NCBI GenBank assembly: GCA_025667525.1
Contig: CM046882.1
Location: forward strand, 501,216,792-501,280,791
Reading direction: 5' to 3'
From: Glebionis coronaria
Taxonomy: Eukaryota > Streptophyta > Magnoliopsida > Asterales > Asteraceae
Length of the DNA: 64,000 nucleotides
The position numbers were made by a program, and so were the translations under genes. The notes below the pieces were generated by a model. That model searched no databases and was not told the origin of the DNA. It saw nothing but the letters and a program-made list of their open reading frames with translations. The stretch's first letter is position 1. Every line of letters starts with the position of its first letter. Below are positions 54,927-64,000 of this stretch, piece by piece.

Positions 54927-57926
54927 TGATATGATTGAAATCTCATATCAATTATATCACAAATCACCCTAAAACACAAAGCAAAATACCTAATTTTGAT
55001 TCATAAAAGCAGTATTATGGGTATGTTTTGCTGTTTGTGCTTGTGTAGGTAAAAAGATACAATTTTAGAGCAAACAAGTGAATTCAAGCCTTATTGATGA
55101 AGAAAAGACAAAAGGAGGATGAAAAGTGACAAGCCTTGCAAAGACAAAGGACCTTTCTTGACAACTTTCAAAGATGAAGGACTAAAGTTGCAATTATGAT
55201 AAAGTCAAGAACAAAGTCAAATATGGCCAACCATCAAATCAAATAGTCAAAGGATCATTATTGAATAAGTTTGAAGTTAAAAGGACCAAAAATGACAAAG
55301 AAATGAAGATCCTAGCTCATGTTATGAATCTGCCTAACTAGAGGGGCTAAATCTGCCAAAAAGAAGAAAAGTTTGGTTTAATCCGAGTGCTATACAAACC
55401 AGCCAATGAGAAGCCAGATTACTCTTCACACGGATTGCCACATGGGTGCCACATCACCCCACTCACAGCTGAAATAATTAATAACTGAATGAAAACAGTA
55501 ACCCCACTATCCATTTAATCAGCCAATTGAAAATCAAAGAATGGATAATGATCCGCAACTCACTCTCACACCCAATAATATCATTCCACGTGTCAACTTT
55601 AAACTATCAACGAACCCAAATTCAAGATCGAGAAGGAGTGCATTTTAGAACTTGCTATAAACATGAAAACTACTCAAAATCAAGAGACAAAGCTTTCCCA
55701 AGTGGTTAATTACCCTGAAATCAACACAAGAAGAAATCCTCAATTTTGTTCATCAACGGCTACATTCAATTGGAAGATCAAGGCCACGTGGAAGCTTGCA
55801 ATTTTCTCCAACACGTCACTCACCTCCAACAAACACTAGAATTCCTCTATAAATAACCCAGATAGTTCTTTATTTCAGAATGTACCTAGCGTGTGAATTT
55901 ACACACACTTCGTCTTTTCTCTCAAATTTCAGTTAGTTTTCTAGTTAACTACTAATCTCAAGAGTCTGACAAGCTCTTGAGTTAGTTAGTGTAGTTGTAA
56001 CAGATTGTAACAAACTTTCCACCATTAATAAACCTTCACTTTCAATCTTCACTCAATTTCACTTCTCATTTCTTTACTATCCCACTACTACTGTTATTGT
56101 GTGTTTTTATTGATCAAACTTGATCAATAGAGCTTGTTTGATGCACTTTGGAAGCCTGTAGTTGGTTTAGATGTTTCTAGTTTACTTTCATAGCCAAAAG
56201 TAGCAGATGATGCAGGGGAGTTCAGTTCTTGGTGATGGTGATGATTTAAGGGTTATTGATAGTTGATTGTTGGTGTTTGTATTGATCTTAGAGAGCTCAT
56301 CGCTCCTCTACTCCATCAAAGGAGGCTTCTAGCTAAATGGAAAACAAATTCTCATTTAGATTCCACTTAACTGTTTTGACATGCTCAATTCCTAGAAATA
56401 AAGCTTACCTCCTATATTGTGGTTGATTTGGTGTTAGTTTGGTTTATCTGCTATGATCTGATAGTTAGATAATACTCTCTTAACTTTTAATTCAGCTAAC
56501 CTTGATTACTTGGTCTTATTCAGCTTTAAATTTCATCAGTTACTCATTTAGTGTTCCATAGAGTAAACTTGTTGGTTTGTGGTTGTAATCAGTACATTTG
56601 AGTTTCTAAAGAAATCTTGATAAGTGTCTTTTGCTGTCATAACCTTTTGATCAAAAAGTTTTGGCAAACTTTTCATATCAATTTGAAATTGGTGTTTGGA
56701 TCAAGGTGAATTTTGTAAATCAGTTGTTGAAACCTGTTGTTTTGAGTTCATTTACACTCAGTAGGTGTATACAAGTTCACTTACAAAGTTTTATAGTCAA
56801 AGGTAAAGTCAAAAAGGCAAATGGCTGATAAAAAGTCTGGGTCAAGTGTTATCAGTCTAAACAAGCAAATTTTGATCCATTCTCATTTCTTGGTTGGTGG
56901 ATGATTTTCACTGATTCTTGTTGCCAGTCATAGTCCAATATATGAACTTTCAATTTTACTAAGTGAGATTATATAGTTTGCTGATTTGATCTAGAAAACA
57001 GCGTATTAATAAGGTGTTGAGCAATTGCACTTTTCTGTGATAAAATCAAACTGTTTATCTCATTCCCATTAATCTACTTCACAAAACTTGCCTTTTTCTT
57101 TCACAAATCTGTGTGCAAACATGTCCTAAGTGGATTTTGAGAAAATTAGCTTTTTGAAATTTCTTGGTCAAACTTGGTCAACGATAAGTCATTTTTGCTT
57201 ATTTGAGATTCCAGCTTATTTGCTTAACCATTTTAAGAATTTCTTGGCATTCCAACCTTATTATCACTTGCTTAATCAGTTTCATTAAAAAATCAAAGTG
57301 TGGAAGTCTGAAACAGCTTTTAGCTTATTTTGAGCTTATTGGAATAAGCCAACTTGAGATTTACTTGCTTTTAGCTTAAATCCTTTTACAAGCCTAGCTA
57401 ACTTTTCATTTTAAGAGTTTTGCAAAAAACTAGAACTGTTTTGGTTAATAGACTTGTTTAATTGCATATTGGTCCTTTTACTTTCATAATTTTGTTAATT
57501 GGCTTTGTTAATTACAACTTTTTAGGGTTTGCACTTTCTGGTCCTTGTAATTTCAGTTTGTTTCATTTTAGTTTGGCAGTTTTTGAAATTTGTTGAAAAG
57601 TTGTTATAGCTAGTTACATTTTACATTTCTAGTCCCTATACTTTCTGAATTTACACATTTAGTCCTTGTACTTTCATTCCCTTTATATTTTGAGCATTTA
57701 TACAGTTGTGCATTTAATACTTGAACTTCGTGCTTTAATTGTGGTATTTGCAACTTGTTTTACGGTTACATAGTTATAATATTTTCCACTTTTTACGTGA
57801 TTCTTTGAAATAGACATAGATACCAAATATCTTAATTGACACCAAAAACAATTAAAAACTTGAGATTGGTTGGACTTTCAATTTGTTGTGAGCTTGGAAA
57901 AACGAACTTGAATAAGATCATACATT
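54927..57926 (+). repeat. gypsy-B 3' LTR
   Basis: 3.0 kb, collinear with the 5' LTR minus copia-2 and minus the tandem duplication. TATA box TATAAATA at 55848-55855. At 57346-57380 it shows the target site of copia-2 in uninterrupted form. Confidence 0.92.
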
Positions 57927-58621
57927 AAAAACTTTTAAAAAGTTTTTAATTAATTGGTGAATTATAAAACCGTTTTTGTGCATAAAGTAATAGATAGAAA
58001 ACTGTAGATATTATGTTTTTTAAAATTGTGTGTATTTTTTCGATCGATTATCAAATTGCACAGAACCTTTTAAAATAAATAAAATTTACGATATCTTTCT
58101 TCCTTATCCTACTTTTTCATAATAAAAAACAAGTAAAATTTAATTCAAATAATAGGTTAAAGTTTTAATTGAGTGTAACTGTAAGAGCATCCACTATATT
58201 TATTTTTAAATAGGTTTATAAAATTATGAACAAGTTTATCATATATTAACTATAGTGGAGATGAGTTTTATGTTAGTGTGAAATAAAAGAGGTATAATAT
58301 TTTAGACATTTTTAAAGTTTAATGCATTTGAGTTAATAAAAGTTTTTAAAAAAATTATACAAATTTAAGGGTAGTGGAGAAAAATGTTTATAACATATTT
58401 TTTTACGGATTAATAATTTAAGATGATTATCATAGATCCCCTAAGAGTAAAGGGAGTGTTCACACCACCACACCAAATTTTCCACTTATTTTCATAAACT
58501 ACCCTCAACAATTAATTTATTTAAATCATAATTTACTTTATTCATAAAAAAAACATTACATTGTAAAATCAAAAAACAACAATACGGAAATTAAAAAAAA
58601 GAATATGGAAATAAAAAAAAA
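57927..58621. other. AT-rich spacer with a small inverted repeat
   Basis: No gene. CATCCACTATA (58188-58198) and TATAGTGGAGATG (58251-58263) form an imperfect inverted repeat of the kind found at MITE ends, but no target duplication is clear. Confidence 0.4.
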
Positions 58622-59618
58622 CTAATTTTCACTTCGATCAATTTTCTTTTTGATTTTCTCATTTTTCGCATTGATCAAACGAGCCTCGGTTTCGTCACAA
58701 CCCCGAGTCGATGTTGTGAGAAATTTTAGTTGCTGCATCATAAGCCACTCGTTGTCTTTGTTTATCGACACTTCAAAGGCTTCTTGGGCGGCTTGAGTTT
58801 TGCATAGAAACTCGGCGGTTATAGCATCCCCGAATGGGTGCGACCCAATACTCACTCCCATGCTCGTCGACTCAGATCTTGTCTTCTTTCCGGTTCGTTC
58901 TTTGCTGGGGGGACGGGGTCTTACATCCGGTGCAAAAAGAGCCTCATTTGCAAGCGATGAAACGTCGCCGGTTAAATCAATGGCTTCAGGAGGGTCCCAT
59001 TCCGCATGGGCTTTCAAAACATTCCAAGCTTCTTCGAGGTGGAAAGTGTTGTTTTTATTTTCTTCCTGATACATTGTTCGAGCCCTTGCCATCACATCCA
59101 AATCACTTTCCCCACTTTTAATTACCACATTTCTACGTCGGTAACAACCATTGAACTTTTGGCAAGCGTGGTTCAAATCCCTAAATTTACTTGTAATCAT
59201 ATCCTTGGTACGATTTTAAAAATTTTGGTTATTAAAAGACCACATAACCCTATACCAAAACGTTTCTCCTTTTTGAGATCTTCCGACATTTGGGTCATTT
59301 GAAATCCGCCCCTAGTTGACTCAAATCAACATTTTTTTGGCCGCCCATTTCGGGGGGTGTTTCTGATTGAGGTGTGGGTTGTGAGGATTGTGATGATTGT
59401 GGTTCATCGAAGGAAGGTGGGTTTTCTTGAAGCTTTTGGAATTGAATATCCTCGTCGGATTGAAATTGAGTGTATCTTTGTCGTTAGAAATTTTCGTATG
59501 TTTGTCGTTGGATTTCTAGCCATTCCGAGTCATCCGAGTATACTTCTTGTGAAGACGGACCACCGGTAAAGGTGTTAAGGAGGCCAACGAAAGAAGGTTT
59601 GTTGGGGTTTTCGGACAT
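58622..59618 (-). pseudogene. Harbinger ORF1-like gene (SANT/trihelix, NAM-associated C-terminus), decayed
   Basis: The start ATG at 59618 opens MSENPNKPSFVGLLNTF; a TAA (59484-59486) and a TGA (59295-59297) follow in the same frame. Most of the SANT/trihelix domain is missing between about 59290 and 59215. The open part (58622-59200, 192 codons) begins at the end of that domain (MITSKFRDLNHACQKFNGC) and continues with SGESDLDVMARARTMYQEE and a charged C-terminal coil. In intact Harbinger transposons this protein works with the nuclease to bind DNA and import it into the nucleus. Plant databases often mislabel such genes as glutathione S-transferase T3-like (from memory). It lies outside the terminal repeats of the PIF element at 60795, so it is a separate relic or a domesticated copy that later died. 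Confidence 0.75.
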
Positions 59619-59687
59619 GATTTCGTATGTGATATGTAAAAGATTAAGAGGATTTGGAGTGTGTAAATTTAGAGGATATATAGTTAT

Positions 59688-59827
59688 GTATATATAGGGT
59701 TTAAAAAAACATTTTTTATGTTCAAAAAACTAGACGTTGGCTAATTTATAATTTTTCTTTTTGTTAAAAACTAGCCGTTGGCTATTGGATTGTTTTTTTT
59801 TATTTTCAAAAAGTTAGCCGTTGGCTA
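59688..59827 (-). promoter_or_regulatory. Promoter of the ORF1-like gene: TATA box and three 13-bp dyads
   Basis: A minus-strand TATA (CTATATATA, about 59688-59697) lies 70 bp before the ATG. Upstream are three copies of the dyad TAGCCGTTGGCTA, at 59731-59743 (one change), 59772-59784 and 59815-59827, spaced 41 and 43 bp. Their arms TAGCC and GGCTA are inverted repeats. Confidence 0.6.
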
Positions 59828-60060
59828 CCAGTTTATTTCAAAAAAAAATTCAATTTTTTAAAAAAAGTAAAAATAGTCGTTAAGGAGGTGTTTGGTATGT
59901 TTAAATTCAAAAGGGGATGTTTCGTAAAATTCAAAAGGGGGTGTTTTGTAAAATAGGAGGGCTTTCCACACAAGTAGCTGTGGCCAGAGCGTGGTTCACG
60001 CAACAAATAGAGGTTTGGTCACGCCGAGCAACGCCAAAACACGACGTGACCATACCGTTA
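59828..60060. other. Spacer without recognised features
   Basis: Contains a short direct repeat 'aaattcaaaagggg' (about 59904 and 59928). The 65-codon frame overlapping 59917-60114 is not recognised. Confidence 0.4.
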
Positions 60061-60630
60061 GGGGTGTTCAGTGTTTGGTTTGAGACCGAACAAACCGAAA
60101 AAGAAACCGAATAAAACCGGACCAAAATTTTTAAATGGTGGATGGTTTGGTTTGGTTTGAGACCGAACCGAAGTATTTAATGCGTGTATGGTTTGGTTTT
60201 GGTTTTAATAAATAGAAAACCAAACCAAACCGAAAAAACCGAATAACTTTATCTGTATATAAAAAATTAAATTATATATATATGTAAAATCTTTTCTTTA
60301 TCCTTAACAAACTCTCCGAATTTTTTCAAAATATTTTTAAACTGATAATCCTGAAATCAAGTATCTAATGTATATCCAATAGGAATGTTAAACCTAATTC
60401 ACTCCTATATATACACACATGCCGTACCATTTGGTTTTCTTTTAAAGTTTTTTTGAATTTGGTTTTCTTGGTTTTAACCGACACCAAACCGAATTTTAAT
60501 TTGGTGGATGGTTCGGTTTTACGTGCTTTATAATTGGTTTGATTTGGTTTTAATTTTGATCTTAAAAATCTCAAAACCGAAGAACCTGAACCCACAAATC
60601 CAAAAACCGAACAGAACGAAAAAAATTCAT
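60061..60630. repeat. AACCGAACC-rich repeat, MITE-like
   Basis: Two blocks dense in GGTTTGGTTT and AACCGAA phrases (60061-60250 and 60475-60630) surround an AT-rich centre, giving a long imperfect palindrome. Such sequences are common in dicot miniature transposons, but I could not fix ends or a target duplication. Confidence 0.5.
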
Positions 60631-60794
60631 TTAAAATAAACATAAACGAAATAAAGTAAAAAACCACCTCAATAGTGATACAAATTTTATTTCCTATCTA
60701 TTTTCTTTGTGTTTTATTTCCTTTATTTTTTTTCCTTCTCTCCCCCTTCACCACTCGAGAGCACAGTGTGGGTTTTTCATCAACAATACTTTTA
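60631..60794 (+). promoter_or_regulatory. Displaced upstream region of the methionyl-tRNA synthetase gene
   Basis: Pyrimidine-rich stretch and 'ccactcgagagcac', 'catcaacaatact' match both degenerate copies near 26600-26860. It was contiguous with 63860 before the PIF element inserted, judging from copy one at 26640-26680. Confidence 0.6.
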
Positions 60795-61098
60795 CACTCT
60801 GTTCTCGGGTTTTTTTTTAAAGGAAGGAAAGGAGATGGAAAGGGAAATTGAAAATAAATGGTGTTCTTAAGTTTTTTTTAAGAAGGAAGGATAGGGGACG
60901 GGAAGGAGGAAGGAAGGAAAGGTGTGGGCTTTTTGGTGCATATCTGTTCCGTCCATTTTTGGGGAGATTGGGAAGGAAAATGGGTTAGGCTTGTATAAAA
61001 TTACTTTTATATCCTCATTGTTCATGCACATCTTATATATTTGAAGTAGGGTTTCAGCATTACACAATAACAACCAGCGTCTCTTTTTCAATCATCAG

Positions 61099-61458
61099 GT
61101 AAGTTAAACTTGATTTAATTTTTCGTTTCAGTTTTCATGTTTCTGTATTATTTTCTACAACCATGCGTTTAACTTTTTTTCTGTGCTAATGTGTATTGTT
61201 TTCATGTTTCTGTATTGTTTTCACATACTAATGTTTGAGCCATCAATAATTATATGTGTAGATTAGATAGAAATGTGTTTTGTTAATGTCTATTACCACT
61301 CAACAATGTCATTACCCCCCAAAACATAATGTTCTGCAATACTTACATGCGTATATCTATTTTTATATCTCATTCTGCATAGTCATGACAATAGTGTTGC
61401 GTCATATTTGTGTTTTGTTAATCTTGTTACTGTTATTTATATGCTATATTTTATGTAG
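61099..61458 (+). other. Candidate 5' leader intron of the PIF transposase gene
   Basis: Donor CATCAG/GTAAGTT at 61099 and acceptor TTTTATGTAG ending at 61458, 14 bp before the first ATG. T-rich throughout, as plant introns are. Confidence 0.45.
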
Positions 61459-61472
61459 TAATTACTTGCAAA

Positions 61473-63087
61473 ATGGATGTGGATGACTTAGTTCGCATGG
61501 CGAGAACTCAACAACTAGTTGTGATTCATGTGGTTTGTTTAGTTGTTGCTTATCTCGCACGTAGGCGATCTTGTAAAAGAAGTCGTGTTAATTTACCGTC
61601 CCAGGAATTAATGTTGCATAGTCAAGCAGTACGGGAAGAGATGTTGCAAGACCTTTCAACAAATACCAATTGTCGTAAAATAATTCGTATGAGTGTCGAC
61701 GCTTTTAAGATATTGTGTCAAAAGTTAGAAAACGAATGTGGTCTTCTTCCAACTCAACGTATGTCGGTCGAGGAACAAGTTGCTAGGTTTTTGCATATTG
61801 TAGGAAATGATTTTTAGAACCCGTTTTGTCTCTTGGTTATATCGTCGATCCTTATCAGCCACTAGTAAAAATTTTCATAGAGTTCTCAACGCAATAATAT
61901 GTCTCAAAGACCAATATATAAAACAACCCACCGGTGATATAGTTCAAAAAGAAATCCAAGATAAACCACGATTTTATCCTTTTTTCAAAGACTGTATAGG
62001 GGCTATTGATGGAACACATGTTCGAGTGAGAGTGCCTAATAGAGATGCCCCTAGATATCGTGGTCGTAAGGGATATCCAACAATTAATGTGTTGGTTGCT
62101 TGTACATTTGACTTGAAGTTCACTTATGTTTTAAGTGGTTGGGAAGGTACGACATCAGACTCGAGGATAGTAAAAGATGCACTCACTAGAGACGATAAGC
62201 TGCTTATTCCAAATGGTAAAATTTTAATAGAAGTAAAATATATTACCATAATTTTAACATTAAGTTTTTATAATTTTACTATATTTCTAGGTAAATATTA
62301 TCTGGTTGACGGTGGTCTACCCCATAGAAGTACACATATAGCACCATATAGGGGCGTTAGATATCATCTCAAGGAGTACTCGACGCGTGCACCTCAAAAT
62401 GCAAAAGAATTGCTTAACCTTCGGCATTCATCATTACGAAACTCTATCGAATGAGCATTTGGTGTTTTGAAGAAAAGATTTCCTATAATTAGAAGCACAA
62501 CAGAACCATTCTACCCATGTGATACACAATCTGACATATTCTTGGCATGTTGTATATTTCGTAACTTTTTACTAGAAGTAGACTGTGACAAAGAACTTGA
62601 AGATGAAGTGATACACGATATCTTAGATGCAACACATGATGAGGAACCAAATGGACCAACAGACACGGACCAGGAGAACAAATCAAATAGTAAAAAAAGA
62701 AAGGTTGATGAAGAGGAACCATCCCAAGATAAGATTGCCATTTCTCTAGAAAACATAGTCCATGCGTTAGACAGGAATTCCAAGGTACTCCATTTGTTTA
62801 GAATATATATTAGTAGTTGTTTATCGTTCGTTTACTGTATATTGATATTGTCGTTATGTATTTGTTATTAGGTAATTGAAAACTCTCGTCCTCATGTGTA
62901 TACGGAGGGGCAAATTTATGAAGAACTCCAGTACCTTGGTCTTGAACGCGAAGAATTACACACTGCATATGCGTTTTTCCTGGAAAATCCGATCAAAACA
63001 CGTGGACTGTTTGGTTATCCTACTGAAGGCAGATTGTTTTATCTGAAAGCAACAATGGCGACTCAAGGCTACAATACTCGTGGGTGA
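61473..63087 (+). pseudogene. PIF/Harbinger transposase (HARBI1-like DDE nuclease), two lesions
   Basis: ATG at 61473. Exon one encodes MDVDDLVRMARTQQ, a hydrophobic stretch, and the helix-turn-helix-like block RKIIRMSVDAFKILCQKL to FLHIVGND. One extra T in the run before 61817 shifts the frame; the protein continues in 61807-62454 with FYPFFKDCIGAIDGTH (first Asp), GWEGTTSDSRIV, YYLVDGGLPHR (second Asp) and NSIE (catalytic Glu), followed by TGA at 62452-62454 in place of an Arg codon, then AFGVLKKRFPII in phase. An in-phase 75-bp intron (62216-62290) fits between PNG and KYY. The C-terminal acidic part (62467-62871) and another exon (62871-63087, after a possible acceptor 'gttattag') follow. 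With only two lesions it died recently. Confidence 0.9.
62216..62290 (+). other. Short intron in the PIF transposase gene
   Basis: GTAAAATTTT at 62216 and ATATTTCTAG ending at 62290. Removal joins PNG to KYYLVDGG, the expected family sequence. The 75 bp are AT-rich, divisible by three and stop-free, so the frame reads through. Confidence 0.8.
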
Positions 63088-63856
63088 TGATGTGTGAAAA
63101 AAAAATTGTTATCTATTGCTTTCTGCTTCAGTCCATGGGATTTATGTTTAAGTACTCTTCTTTGCGAGCCTTTGCGTGTCCGTTCTTGTAGTACTTTTTC
63201 TGTATTACTTTATGACTTTCTACTTCTGCATCATAATGAATTAAGTGGTTTGACTATATATTTTGTCTAGCTGCTATTTGCAGAACTATTGGATTCGTGA
63301 TGGAATGAGTTTATGAACTGCAGTTAGATTGCAAGTGTTATGTGTCCATAGTTTTGTGTTTGATATTGCAAGTGTTATTATATCCTTGGTTGTGTTTCTG
63401 ATATTGTAGTACTATTGTATTCCACATGTCCTTAGTTTTTTGTTTCATATTGCAAGTGTCCTACTAATGTGTCTGATATTGCAGTACCATTCTATGATTA
63501 CCACCAAATTTGGTGTTTCTTCTAGCTGGACGAAAGAGACTATGGACAATGGCACCTAACTAATTTATACTAATGTTGTTTGAGTTGTGTAAGGACCACT
63601 TTGAAGGTCTTGCTGGTCGAAAGAGACCATCCTTTGCGAATAGTAACTGTAATTGCAGTATACTATAGACAAAAAGTACATGATTTTGAGATTATATTAG
63701 TAAATTTGTATTTTCTATACCTTTTCCTTTCTATTCAAAAATAAAACTCAAGAACACATATTGCATTAACCATTTTCTTTATAATGGCATCCCCTACTTT
63801 GCCCTTCCCACCCTATTCCCTTCCCTTCTTTAAAATTTAAACTCGAGAACAGAGCG
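63088..63856 (+). other. 3' non-coding part of the PIF element
   Basis: No gene. Degenerate repeats of 'gatattgcagt' and 'tgtgtctgatattg' occur between 63360 and 63490. Ends with the right terminal repeat. Confidence 0.6.
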
Positions 63857-63911
63857 TTATTGCTTGATCAACAAGTCTCGGTAAACCCTAATCCACTCCC
63901 ACTAATTCACA

Positions 63912-64000
63912 ATGCCGGAGAAAACTAGGCCCAAACTTCCGGTAGCCGGAAAACGCAACATCTTAATCAATAGTGCTCTTCCTTACGTTAACAACGTACC
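63912..64000 (+). CDS. Methionyl-tRNA synthetase, cytosolic type, N-terminus (continues beyond the window)
   Basis: ATG at 63912 opens MPEKTRPKLPVAG then KRNILINSALPYVNNVP, the strand-loop that precedes the class I HIGH-type signature (H-L-G-N) in methionyl-tRNA synthetases of plants and animals. The family usually reads ILITSALPYVNNVPHLGN, so the match is strong though only 29 codons are visible. The enzyme charges tRNA-Met with methionine in the cytosol. The leader contains 'aaaccctaatcc', common in plant translation genes. A PIF/Harbinger element sits 55 bp upstream of the ATG and separates the gene from its former upstream DNA. Two degenerate copies of this start region lie near 26.7 and 27.0 kb. 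The Thr to Asn change in ILIN is the only oddity seen. Confidence 0.85.
   Translation, partial: MPEKTRPKLPVAGKRNILINSALPYVNNV

Larger units (their letters stand above)
27940..57926 (+). mobile_element. gypsy-B: Athila-like Ty3/gypsy retrotransposon carrying nested insertions
   Basis: Plus-strand element: 5' LTR (27940-43869, split by copia-2), tRNA-Asp-type primer site, gag-pol in one frame apart from lesions, 3' non-coding region and 3' LTR (54927-57926). Without copia-2 and the solo LTR in pol, the element is about 15.4 kb. The LTR ends used here are TGATATGA and CATACATT. The flanks AAAAT (27935-27939) and AAAAC (57927-57931) would be a target duplication with one mismatch. The coding region has stops, frameshifts and a mutated RT active site, so it is dead. 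Confidence 0.93.
60795..63856 (+). mobile_element. PIF/Harbinger DNA transposon
   Basis: 3062 bp. Terminal inverted repeats CACTCTGTTCTCGGG (left) and, on the other strand, CGCTCTGTTCTCGAG (right), both followed by a purine-rich AAAGGAAGG-type block. Flanked by the 3-bp duplication TTA (60792-60794 and 63857-63859), the standard PIF/Harbinger target. Contains a transposase gene with two lesions and no second ORF. The related sequence at 26643-26680 has a single TTA and no insertion. Confidence 0.92.

Noticed and set aside
58188..58263. Possible MITE with CATCCACTAT/ATAGTGG arms
   Set aside because: The arms are short and imperfect, and I could not identify a target duplication, so I describe it only within the spacer.
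58622..59618. Treating the ORF1-like gene as part of the PIF element at 60795-63856
   Set aside because: The terminal repeats and TTA duplications of that element exclude it, and it lies on the other strand more than 1 kb away.
61280..61486. 68-codon hydrophobic frame upstream of the PIF transposase
   Set aside because: It falls in the T-rich candidate leader intron, and hydrophobicity follows from base composition.
1..64000. CRISPR-like direct repeats suggested by the regularly spaced motif arrays
   Set aside because: The repeats are 9-12 bp with 9-12 bp spacers inside a plant retrotransposon, partly coding; there are no cas genes.

Overview
This is a stretch of plant nuclear DNA, almost certainly from a eudicot and most likely from the daisy family (Asteraceae). 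It is AT-rich, and nearly all of it is nested transposable elements. There is no bacterial-style gene organisation, no rRNA or tRNA, and no CRISPR array. The family inference rests on my memory of similar Ty1/copia polyproteins, and of their extra third ORF, in Asteraceae assemblies. I could not run a search. Only one host gene is recognisable: the first 29 codons of a cytosolic-type methionyl-tRNA synthetase at the right edge (63912 onward).

Layout from left to right. (1) 1-7654: a minus-strand Ty1/copia element of Sirevirus type (copia-1), cut off by the window start, with one nonsense codon in gag and one just before the protease. (2) 7780-11219: a probable solo LTR of an Athila-like Ty3/gypsy family, minus strand. 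(3) 11220-11690: a remnant of another copia element (LTR plus primer binding site). (4) 11698-25977: gypsy-A, an old minus-strand Athila-like element with both LTRs and a badly broken gag-pol. (5) 25978-27939: unassigned DNA containing two degenerate copies of the upstream and start region of the synthetase. (6) 27940-57926: gypsy-B, a plus-strand Athila-like element with LTRs of about 3 kb. Its 5' LTR is split by a complete plus-strand copia element (copia-2, 30376-42410) and its pol by a solo LTR of a third family (49151-51742). (7) 58622-59827: a decayed Harbinger ORF1-like gene with its promoter. (8) 60795-63856: a PIF/Harbinger DNA transposon with TTA target duplication, sitting 55 bp upstream of the synthetase ATG.

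Copia-2 appears complete and recent: two LTRs that read as identical, a 5-bp target duplication, primer site, gag, pol, a third 1023-residue ORF with its own TATA box, and a polypurine tract. The most striking signal in the window lies in copia-2 and copia-1. A 9-12 bp palindromic motif (GTCARCGYTGAC, often only one half kept) occurs in arrays of three to seven copies with a spacing of exactly 21 bp, occasionally 15 or 25. The arrays lie in both LTRs, in gag, in the integrase-RT linker, in two non-coding gaps and in ORF3. The same spacing is kept in non-coding DNA and in both elements, so it cannot be explained by coding alone. It looks like a DNA- or RNA-level recognition system distributed over the whole element. 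A second shared oddity is that the three Athila-like LTR types each begin with a different inverted repeat of similar architecture.
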